Assembly (NCBI RefSeq): GCF_000750005.1
Contig: NZ_JPYA01000082.1
Coordinates: 1 to 5,718, forward strand
Source: Geobacillus icigianus
GTDB lineage: Bacteria > Bacillota > Bacilli > Bacillales > Anoxybacillaceae
DNA length: 5,718 nt
Direction of reading: 5' to 3'
Below are positions 1 through 5,718 of this stretch, one piece after another. The position numbers were made by a program, and so were the translations under genes. Numbering within the stretch: the stretch's first letter is position 1; each line of letters begins with the position of its first letter. The notes beneath the pieces are model-generated. The model saw only the letters and a list, made by a program, of their open reading frames with translations. It ran no database searches and was not told the DNA's origin.

Positions 1-324
1 TTTACTGTATTGTTGTACCAAATCTCTTTGAGATGGACAAAAATAGGGTCAGTTTTGGATTGAACATAATATAGTTCAGGAAAACCCCCCCTTTATTCGA
101 CTGTCAATGACTCTTCGGTACTTAGGAGGATTAAGCGGCAAAAAGTCAGCAAACTTTTGGTAACAGTGCACACACCAATCCCGATCTTTGATGGAATGCC
201 CAAAACGAAACCGCGGTTTACGATTTTTTTGAATGGTGATATTACCGTCACCTAATAACTTCCCGGTTAACATTTCAAGAAGTTTATGATCGTAGTTGCA
301 TAGGAGAATGTCTGTATGATTCAT
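1..324 (-). pseudogene. LAGLIDADG homing endonuclease-like gene, N-terminal part, frameshifted and cut by the window edge
   Basis: The ATG at 324-322 opens 82 codons ending in TGA at 78-76. Residues 19-27 read LTGKLLGDG, a LAGLIDADG helix, followed by a basic RFRFGHS stretch (residues 38-44) and a CYQKFADFL helix, the order seen in the LAGLIDADG_2 group of DNA endonucleases. The frame is lost at seven G (minus strand, 85-91). If one G is skipped, reading continues as GGFPELYYVQSKTDPIF and then a ...EIWYNN... segment, open to base 1. That continuation also fits the family. Such enzymes cut DNA at long target sites; this is family knowledge, and the target is unknown. An upstream in-frame ATG at 393 lies before the predicted promoter -10, so I prefer 324, which has AAAGGAGG four bases before it. 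Whether this is a true pseudogene, recoding or a homopolymer sequencing error cannot be told here. The family call is fairly firm. Confidence 0.75.
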
Positions 325-328
325 ACGG

Positions 329-336
329 CCTCCTTT
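329..336 (-). promoter_or_regulatory. Ribosome binding site of the LAGLIDADG-like gene
   Basis: On the minus strand AAAGGAGG precedes the ATG at 324-322 with a four-base spacer. It is a near-perfect match to the Bacillus anti-Shine-Dalgarno sequence. It fixes the start at 324 rather than the longer in-frame ATG at 393, which has no comparable site. Confidence 0.7.
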
Positions 337-340
337 ATAT

Positions 341-354
341 AGAACACTTGTTCT
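341..354 (-). promoter_or_regulatory. Candidate LexA (DinR) SOS operator
   Basis: The minus strand reads AGAACAAGTGTTCT, which contains a perfect GAAC-N4-GTTC palindrome. It agrees with 12 of 14 positions of the Bacillus subtilis DinR/LexA box CGAACRNRYGTTYC, failing only at the two outer bases. The site begins seven bases after the extended -10 of the LAGLIDADG-like gene, so a bound repressor would cover the expected transcription start. The sequence match is direct; SOS control is inferred from it. Confidence 0.6.
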
Positions 355-357
355 TAT

Positions 358-386
358 TTGATTATAACATACTCTCATTAGATAAT
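358..386 (+). promoter_or_regulatory. Candidate sigma-A promoter for the maf operon
   Basis: TTGATT (358-363) and GATAAT (381-386) are separated by 17 bases, giving 4 of 6 and 5 of 6 matches to the housekeeping consensus. The predicted start is near 393, leaving about 58 bases of leader before the first maf gene. Its -35 box overlaps the -10 box of the divergent promoter, so the two could not be occupied at once. The region is AT-rich, so chance matches are easy. Confidence 0.4.
361..369 (-). promoter_or_regulatory. Extended -10 promoter of the LAGLIDADG-like gene
   Basis: The minus strand carries TGTTATAAT: a consensus TATAAT box with the TG extension one base upstream. The matching -35 position 17 bases upstream is poor (TTAATT), as is common for extended -10 promoters. 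The expected start is near 354, giving a leader of about 30 bases that holds the AAAGGAGG site. Confidence 0.6.
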
Positions 387-405
387 TAAACATCGATAAG
401 GGTAT

Positions 406-431
406 TAAGAAAATATAGCAGCAGCCGATAA
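406..431 (+). promoter_or_regulatory. Candidate sigma-D (flagellar) promoter for the maf operon
   Basis: GCCGATAA at 424-431 matches 7 of 8 bases of the Bacillus subtilis sigma-D -10 element GCCGATAT. TAAG at 406-409 stands 14 bases upstream and matches 3 of 4 bases of the TAAA -35 element. Control by the late-flagellar sigma factor would suit flagellin glycosyltransferases. Against it, transcription would start near 438 and leave only about a 13-base leader holding the core GAGGTG. Moderate to low confidence. Confidence 0.35.
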
Positions 432-434
432 TAT

Positions 435-444
435 AAGTGAGGTG
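435..444 (+). promoter_or_regulatory. Ribosome binding site deciding the start of the first maf gene
   Basis: AAGTGAGGTG resembles AAGGAGGTG with one extra base. Its GAGGTG core (439-444) lies six bases before the ATG at 451. The alternatives in frame are a GTG at 442, which lies inside this site, and an ATG at 448, only three bases away. The start at 451 is therefore preferred. Confidence 0.6.
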
Positions 445-450
445 CTAATG

Positions 451-2235
451 ATGGACAACAAGCTGAAAAAGTACGAAATCATCGAGGAAACTGCGAAAAG
501 CGGACAGCGGATTTATAAAGTCAACAACTATTATCTGCACAGCAAGTATGATCCGATTCGAGAAGCTGCCCAATTTGCCGAACGCCATTATAAAAAGAAT
601 TATCTTCATATTTTGTTCGGCGTCGGTTCAGGATATATTGCAAAAGCGCTAAGTGAAAAAATGACAGAGGAAGAATTTCTCATTGTCGTTGAGCCCATCG
701 AATGGATCGCTGATCACCATTTGGAAGAAAACGGCCAAGTCGAGCGGTGCATTTTGATGAAAGGGAGCGATCAAGAGCTTTTTGATCATATTTACGAAGC
801 GCTTAGAAATACATTCGGTAATCGAGTTGCTGTGATTTGTTCTCCTAATTATGACAAAATTTGTCCAAGTGACTATCATGCCCTATTAAAAACAGTCAAA
901 GATCGCATTTACATACACCAAGTCCATACCAATACGCTCAAATGCTATTCGAAGGAATGGCAAAAGAATTTTACCTTGAATTTGTTTTATGCACATGATG
1001 ATGTGCCATTACAATGTTTGAAACAATTTTATAACGTGCCAGTGGTTGTTGCTTCTGGCGGTCCGTCACTGACAAAGCAAATCCCTTTATTAAAAAAGGT
1101 GAGAAATCATATTTTGCTCATTTCCTCTGGATCGACAATTAATTCTTTGCTTCAATACGATCTTGAACCTGACTTTGTCGTGACAATTGATGGAGGCATC
1201 AACAACTACAGGCATTTTGAAGCCATAGAGCTGAAACAAGCAAGCATCATATATTCCTTATCGAATCATGAAAAAATCAGAGAGAAGTTCAAGCGAAGAT
1301 CATTTGTTTTTATCCCCAGCCTCGATGAGCGTTTAACACAATATGCACAAAAATTAGTAAATAAAAAAATAGATGATGTATTAGGAGGCGCCTCCGTCGC
1401 GGTTTTTGCTTTACATATAGCTTATATGATTTCAAATGGGCCTATTGCTTTGATCGGTCAGGATTTGGCCTATACCGATAACAAAACTCATGCAGAAAAC
1501 AATAGGAATTTCATGGAAATAAACGAAGCCTATATAAAAGAAAGACGAATGTTCCATATCAAGGGGTATTATGGCGATCAAGTTTTAACAGATTATGCTT
1601 TCTTAACCATGAAGCATAATTTTGAAAAGCTCCTACAAACGTTGTCGCATCCTGAGAGGATCTACAATTGCACCGAAGGCGGAGCGAAGCTAGATGGCTA
1701 CCAGCAACTTTCTTTTCGAGAGTTTTGCAATAAGTATGTAGACATAACTACAAAGGTACCAATGTTTGCTATCGATGCATACCCGCATAGGGATCTTCAA
1801 GCATGGAGAGAGTTTCTTGTTCGGGTTGAACAGGAAATAAAGCTGCATGATAAAGTGCGCCGTCTTGCCGAAGAAGCTTTGTTGTTGTTAAAAAGCAATG
1901 GTTTTGATACGCGGTTTGATGCTAAAATAGTAAAGAAGCTAGACAAGATTGATCAACAGCTAAAAACGATCTTCGATGAAGGAATCATGGCGTTCATTAC
2001 TCAACCTATCGTTGTCGATACGTTTACCAATTACTTGCCGAAAGAAAATGAAACAGAACAAGAAATGTATCAACGAGTATACACTCGCTCCATGGACTTG
2101 TATTCACGTTTGCAAGAAGCTGCCCTTGATTCAAAAGCTCATTTTATGCAACTAAAAGAGAAAATCAAAAGTCAAATTCATTCGATGGATAAGAGGGAGA
2201 AAGATGACGGATCTCATTTACGAAACTCAACATAG
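451..2235 (+). CDS. maf: Motility-associated factor (Maf) flagellin glycosyltransferase, first copy
   Basis: The 594-aa protein is a Maf-type glycosyltransferase, a cytoplasmic enzyme family that transfers CMP-activated nonulosonic acids (pseudaminic or legionaminic type) to Ser/Thr of flagellin. The N-terminal region has a nucleotide-fold-like LFGVGSGY motif (residues 55-62) and VVEP (79-82). The central DUF115/MptE-like domain shows ASGGPSL (201-207), SSGST (225-229), VVTIDGG (243-249), LGGASVAV (311-318), IGQDLAY (335-341) and IYNCTEGGA (404-412). From about residue 445 to the end it is helix-rich and charged, an extension the second copy lacks. No signal peptide or membrane segment is visible. 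It opens the operon, and its last 32 bases overlap the next gene. The ATG at 451 is chosen from the ribosome site. The family assignment is firm; the exact sugar donor is inferred from pseB downstream. Confidence 0.9.
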   Translation: MDNKLKKYEIIEETAKSGQRIYKVNNYYLHSKYDPIREAAQFAERHYKKNYLHILFGVGSGYIAKALSEKMTEEEFLIVVEPIEWIADHHLEENGQVERCILMKGSDQELFDHIYEALRNTFGNRVAVICSPNYDKICPSDYHALLKTVKDRIYIHQVHTNTLKCYSKEWQKNFTLNLFYAHDDVPLQCLKQFYNVPVVVASGGPSLTKQIPLLKKVRNHILLISSGSTINSLLQYDLEPDFVVTIDGGINNYRHFEAIELKQASIIYSLSNHEKIREKFKRRSFVFIPSLDERLTQYAQKLVNKKIDDVLGGASVAVFALHIAYMISNGPIALIGQDLAYTDNKTHAENNRNFMEINEAYIKERRMFHIKGYYGDQVLTDYAFLTMKHNFEKLLQTLSHPERIYNCTEGGAKLDGYQQLSFREFCNKYVDITTKVPMFAIDAYPHRDLQAWREFLVRVEQEIKLHDKVRRLAEEALLLLKSNGFDTRFDAKIVKKLDKIDQQLKTIFDEGIMAFITQPIVVDTFTNYLPKENETEQEMYQRVYTRSMDLYSRLQEAALDSKAHFMQLKEKIKSQIHSMDKREKDDGSHLRNST

Positions 2236-2563
2236 CTTCTATCAATATATTGAGCGTGTGGCGGCAGGAACGCAAATGATCGCTGACTATTTGCGCGAAG
2301 ATAAAGTGGGAGAAGCGATGCAGCTGATCACACAGTTTAGCGAAGGAGTTGTTTGGCTGACAAAGGTCATGGCATTGATGCAGCAGCATCAATATGATAT
2401 TCGTATCAATCCGAACCAAATTAACGAATTTTTGCTTGAAATCAATGATGGCTTGGAACGCCAAGACTATATCATTGTTGCTGACATGTTTGAATATGAA
2501 ATCAAGCCTTTTTTTGAAGAGGCAGCGAAAGAACGATTTTATCAGAAGGAAGAGGAAAATTGA
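2204..2563 (+). CDS. Small helical acidic protein of unknown function between two maf genes
   Basis: This 119-aa protein is not one I recognise. It looks almost wholly helical, is acidic (ending in a KEEEN tail), and has no signal peptide, membrane segment, cysteine or obvious catalytic motif. A short break near residues 62-72 (QYDIRINPNQI) separates two helical halves. The second half holds LLEINDGLERQDYIIVADMF and an FFEEA helix. The ATG has GAGG (2193-2196) seven bases upstream, inside the end of the first maf gene. It overlaps that gene by 32 bases, and its TGA overlaps the TTG start of the second maf by four bases. Such nesting implies coupled translation and a job linked to Maf. A binding partner or chaperone-like role is possible but is inference from position only. 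The long open frame and good spacing make it a real gene. Confidence 0.8.
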   Translation: MTDLIYETQHSFYQYIERVAAGTQMIADYLREDKVGEAMQLITQFSEGVVWLTKVMALMQQHQYDIRINPNQINEFLLEINDGLERQDYIIVADMFEYEIKPFFEEAAKERFYQKEEEN

Positions 2564-3903
2564 CTGTTCCAGACCGCAATCTTGCTGCAATCAATAACAC
2601 AGTAGCTGAAACGCCGATTGAGGTGGAGATTCATCCATCCAAAAAAGGGCCGCCAACAATGAAAGTGAACGGCCATTACTTGTATAGTCGCTACGATCCA
2701 TGGAAAGAGGCCGAGCGTTTTATCGAGTCGCAAATCGACAGAGACACCAATCACTACTGTCTTTTTGGGCTTGGGCTCGGATACCATGTGCAAAAATTGC
2801 TGGAAAAAGAGCCGAATAAACAGATAGTCGTTTTGGAGCCTTCTTTGTCTATTCTCCAAAAAGTGGCTGAACATACGGATTTATCCTATATATTTTCGCA
2901 TCCGAATGTGGAAATTTTCTTCCTTGACCAAGAACAAACTGTGATTCGTACATTGAATGAGTTGGCGAAGCAGCACACTAGATGGATTATACCGAATGCT
3001 TGGTTAAAAGCCTTGCCGCCAACCTATCCGTTAAAATGGTTTTTCGAAGAAATAAAAATTCAAGACATGTCCTTTCAGCGATTTTCAGCTTTAATGGAGC
3101 GTAATTTCAAAGAAAATGTAAAATGTATGGATCCAAATGTAGGAAAACTGTTCGCTAAATTTAATGATCAAAAAGCGGTATTGGTATCGGCCGGCCCTTC
3201 ACTAGATGAAGTGGTCCATTCTTTACAAAAGCTGCAGAACAAATATTTTATTTTATCAGTTGGCTCGGCTTTTCAGGTTCTTAAAGCAAACCGCATTGCT
3301 CCCGATGCTGTGATAATCACAGATCCGCAAGAATTTGTCTGCCAACAATTAGAGGGCTTGGACGATACATTGACGTTACTGTATTTGTCCACCGCCTGTC
3401 ATTTCGCTGTAGCAAATCATAAAGGACCGAGAATGATCGCATTTCAAAAAGGGTATCTTCAAGCCGAGCGTTATGCTCGCCAAAAACATTTTCCTCTCGT
3501 CGATACCGGGGGATCTGTGGCGACAGCAGCGCTTGATCTATTAATCAAAATGGGATTCTCTGAAATTGTGTTGGCGGGGCAAGATTTGGCTTACGGCAAA
3601 AACAAAAGTCATGCTTTACATTCGACATCAGGGATAGATGTAGCATCAAACGAAAACTTGCTGTCTGTGCAAGCGAATGATGGAACAATTGTGAAAACGA
3701 CGACCATTTTATCGATTTATCGAAGATGGTTTGAACGAAAAGTCGCCGAAACGCAGCATGTAACTTTTCAAAACACAGCAGAAAAAGGTGCTGTTATTCA
3801 AGGAGTACCTTTCGTTCATATCTCTCAAATTGTGTCACAGTCCGAATATCTTATGACATGCAATTTTAAAGAAAAACTGCAACGCATCATCAACCAATGC
3901 TAA
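2560..3903 (+). CDS. maf: Maf-type flagellin glycosyltransferase, second and shorter copy
   Basis: The 447-aa protein is a diverged paralogue of the first Maf. Matching landmarks are YLYSRYDPW (residues 40-48; YLHSKYDPI in copy one), CLFGLGLGYH (67-76), VLEPS (91-95), VSAGPSLDE (209-217), IITDPQ (252-257), DTGGSVAT (315-322), LAGQDLAY (338-345) and SHA (350-352). It lacks the long helical C-terminal extension of the first copy. It also has TDPQ where copy one has TIDGG, so the two may use different acceptors or donors. It starts at TTG 2560, with AAGGA (2546-2550) nine bases upstream. The first ATG in frame is at residue 34 and would cut into the conserved N-terminal block. Its start overlaps the stop of the 119-aa gene (TTGA), a classic coupling arrangement. 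The gap to pseB is 30 bases. Family firm, individual role unknown. Confidence 0.88.
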   Translation: MTVPDRNLAAINNTVAETPIEVEIHPSKKGPPTMKVNGHYLYSRYDPWKEAERFIESQIDRDTNHYCLFGLGLGYHVQKLLEKEPNKQIVVLEPSLSILQKVAEHTDLSYIFSHPNVEIFFLDQEQTVIRTLNELAKQHTRWIIPNAWLKALPPTYPLKWFFEEIKIQDMSFQRFSALMERNFKENVKCMDPNVGKLFAKFNDQKAVLVSAGPSLDEVVHSLQKLQNKYFILSVGSAFQVLKANRIAPDAVIITDPQEFVCQQLEGLDDTLTLLYLSTACHFAVANHKGPRMIAFQKGYLQAERYARQKHFPLVDTGGSVATAALDLLIKMGFSEIVLAGQDLAYGKNKSHALHSTSGIDVASNENLLSVQANDGTIVKTTTILSIYRRWFERKVAETQHVTFQNTAEKGAVIQGVPFVHISQIVSQSEYLMTCNFKEKLQRIINQC

Positions 3904-4908
<1,005 letters not shown>

Positions 4909-5262
4909 TTGTTTTTCTAGTTTAAAAGAGAACATCACTATAATAAGTTGCCATTTTGTTTCACATAGAATTATTGGATCTTATTTCCACGGCGCCAGAT
5001 TGTCGGGTGATAAAGACGGAACATGGAGATCGGAAATTCTTTTTTACAACATAATAATATGAGATTTAGCGAAAAAGTTATTGAAGACAAGCGGAGAAAT
5101 TTTTTGGGGCCAGTGATGGAGAAAAGCATATGGATTTTTTGAGAAAAGTCCCATGGAAAGCGGATCTGCTCCTCCACCCGGGGATGAAAATCGCCGCTTG
5201 TCGGCGTGGGATTTTCACAGAAAGTGCGGTGGAGTTTTTGTCGAAGGAAGTGAGCGGAAATT
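4909..5262 (+). other. Gene-poor junction between pseB and the oxidoreductase gene, with decayed coding traces
   Basis: No full gene is supported in these 354 bases. The first 60 or so are AT-rich and lack a convincing terminator hairpin. From about 5018, one plus-strand frame reads through ...MRFSEKVIED... and stops at a TGA beginning at 5140. A second frame, open from about 5085, carries FFGASDGEKHMDF and continues through a more GC-rich stretch to 5276. Adjacent open frames that change register are typical of a gene remnant, but I do not recognise the product. A minus-strand frame over 4971-5177 is also open and unrecognised. Possible readings are a relic of a deleted sugar gene or of a mobile element. 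Confidence 0.4.
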
Positions 5263-5276
5263 ATGAAAAGGTATAA
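5130..5276 (+). other. Short open frame, possible gene remnant (48 codons)
   Basis: An ATG at 5130 opens 48 codons ending at TAA 5274-5276 and overlapping the start of the oxidoreductase gene by 14 bases. It encodes a basic segment with PWKADLLLHPG and RGIFTESAVEFL. No good ribosome site precedes the ATG, and the frame is already open about 45 bases further upstream, so it looks like the tail of something longer rather than a complete small gene. It also coincides with the long hairpin, which constrains the sequence by itself. I do not recognise the family. Confidence 0.25.
5172..5239 (+). terminator. Long imperfect hairpin ending in a T run; possible terminator or attenuator
   Basis: The inner stem pairs TGAAAATCGCCG (5185-5196) with CGGCG (5202-5206) and ATTTTCA (5211-5217), with a CTTGT loop and a four-base TGGG bulge. 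The outer stem pairs CTCCACC (5172-5178) with GGTGGAG (5228-5234). Five T follow directly (5235-5239). This could end transcription coming from pseB, or attenuate it just before the oxidoreductase start at 5263. The bulge, the unpaired stretches between stems and the short T run make it less than a textbook terminator. Confidence 0.4.
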
Positions 5277-5718
5277 TAAGGGTTTAAATGTTGGTGTAGT
5301 CGGTCTTGGACAAATGGGGAAGAATCATGTAAGGGTACTATCACAAATAGGTGTATTGAATGTGGTTTACGATATTTCTCAACGTTTAACGCAAAAAGTT
5401 GCAGAGCAATATAATGTTATACCGGCTACATCAATGGATGAATTAATCGGGCTATCTGATGCGGTTTTTGTAGTAACTCCAACTTCAACTCATTTTGATT
5501 TAGCAAAACAAGCTCTAATGCAGAATAAGCATGTTTTTATTGAAAAACCTATTACTCTTACCGTTAAAGAGGCTAGGGAACTAATTGGGTTGGCTCAACA
5601 AAATAAGAAAATATTGCAGGTAGGTCATATAGAGCGTTTTAATCCTGTTGTGATGGAATTAAAAAAAATTATTCAAAATGATCAAGTTATTAGTGTTGAT
5701 ATAAAGCGATTAAGTAGT
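5263..5718 (+). CDS. Gfo/Idh/MocA family sugar-nucleotide oxidoreductase, N-terminal part (cut by window end)
   Basis: The 152 codons present run unbroken to the window edge; family members are usually about 300-350 aa. Residues 11-19 (GVVGLGQMG) form the NAD(P)-binding Rossmann turn, with Asp37 at the end of the second strand. TPTSTH (72-77) and the family-defining EKP (94-96) follow. VGHIERFNP (120-128) is the form typical of UDP-GlcNAc 3-dehydrogenase (GnnA-like) enzymes, which oxidise C3 of UDP-GlcNAc so that a later aminotransferase can install an amino group. That substrate is an inference; the family is clear. A TGA at 5251-5253 in frame makes the ATG at 5263 the only upstream start. 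The ribosome site is weak (AGTGAG, eight bases away). The gene reads more AT-rich than the maf-pseB block, which may indicate separate acquisition. Confidence 0.85.
   Translation, partial: MKRYNKGLNVGVVGLGQMGKNHVRVLSQIGVLNVVYDISQRLTQKVAEQYNVIPATSMDELIGLSDAVFVVTPTSTHFDLAKQALMQNKHVFIEKPITLTVKEARELIGLAQQNKKILQVGHIERFNPVVMELKKIIQNDQVISVDIKRLSS

Noticed and set aside
325..393. Longer N-terminus of the LAGLIDADG-like protein starting at ATG 393
   Set aside because: It would begin upstream of the predicted -10 and LexA box and lacks a ribosome site, while ATG 324 has AAAGGAGG.
2165..2874. Minus-strand open frames across the 119-aa gene and the start of the second maf, and a plus-strand frame at 2394-2597
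   Set aside because: Their translations have no recognisable motifs and lie opposite or across well-supported genes; they are coding shadows.
4909..4940. Terminator directly after pseB
   Set aside because: Only a T run and weak pairing are present; no stable GC stem could be found.
4971..5177. Minus-strand open frame of 68 codons in the gap after pseB
   Set aside because: It lies across the plus-strand coding traces, its GTG start has no clear ribosome site and no family is recognisable. Kept only as part of the gap description.
5031..5262. Direct repeat CGGAAATT at 5031-5038 and 5255-5262, as a target-site duplication around a small inserted element
   Set aside because: The intervening ends show no inverted repeats, and an AT-rich 8-mer can recur by chance at this distance.
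5272..5277. TATAAT as a -10 box
   Set aside because: It lies inside the oxidoreductase coding start and has no -35 partner at 16-18 bases.

Overview
The window looks like chromosomal DNA of a Bacillaceae member, most likely a moderately thermophilic genus such as Parageobacillus, Geobacillus or Anoxybacillus. This rests on strong AGGAGG-type ribosome binding sites, TTG starts, tightly overlapping genes and Bacillus-like promoter and LexA-box sequences. The genus is an inference.

Left edge (about 1-450). On the minus strand is the N-terminal part of a LAGLIDADG-type homing endonuclease-like gene. Its frame breaks at a run of seven G and then resumes in another frame up to the window edge. It has a clear extended -10 promoter. 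A perfect GAAC-N4-GTTC palindrome of the Bacillus LexA/DinR type sits at its predicted transcription start. The same 126-bp gap carries candidate promoters for the rightward operon, including a possible flagellar sigma-D site.

Centre (451-4908). A compact plus-strand operon encodes a first Maf-type flagellin glycosyltransferase (594 aa), a 119-aa protein of unknown function, a second, shorter Maf paralogue (447 aa) and PseB, the inverting UDP-GlcNAc 4,6-dehydratase. The first three genes overlap one another. PseB makes the first intermediate of pseudaminic acid synthesis, and Maf proteins attach nonulosonic acids to Ser/Thr of flagellin. This is therefore a flagellin O-glycosylation locus.

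Right edge (4909-5718). About 350 bp without a convincing gene follow pseB. They hold decayed-looking coding fragments and a long hairpin ending in five T. Next comes the start of a Gfo/Idh/MocA sugar-nucleotide oxidoreductase, resembling UDP-GlcNAc 3-dehydrogenases, cut by the window end. Its position where pseC would be expected suggests a junction between a conserved maf-pseB block and a variable sugar-modification block.

No tRNA, rRNA, CRISPR array or intact insertion sequence was seen. The best candidates for something undescribed are the LexA-box-controlled LAGLIDADG gene and the small protein translated between the two Maf enzymes.
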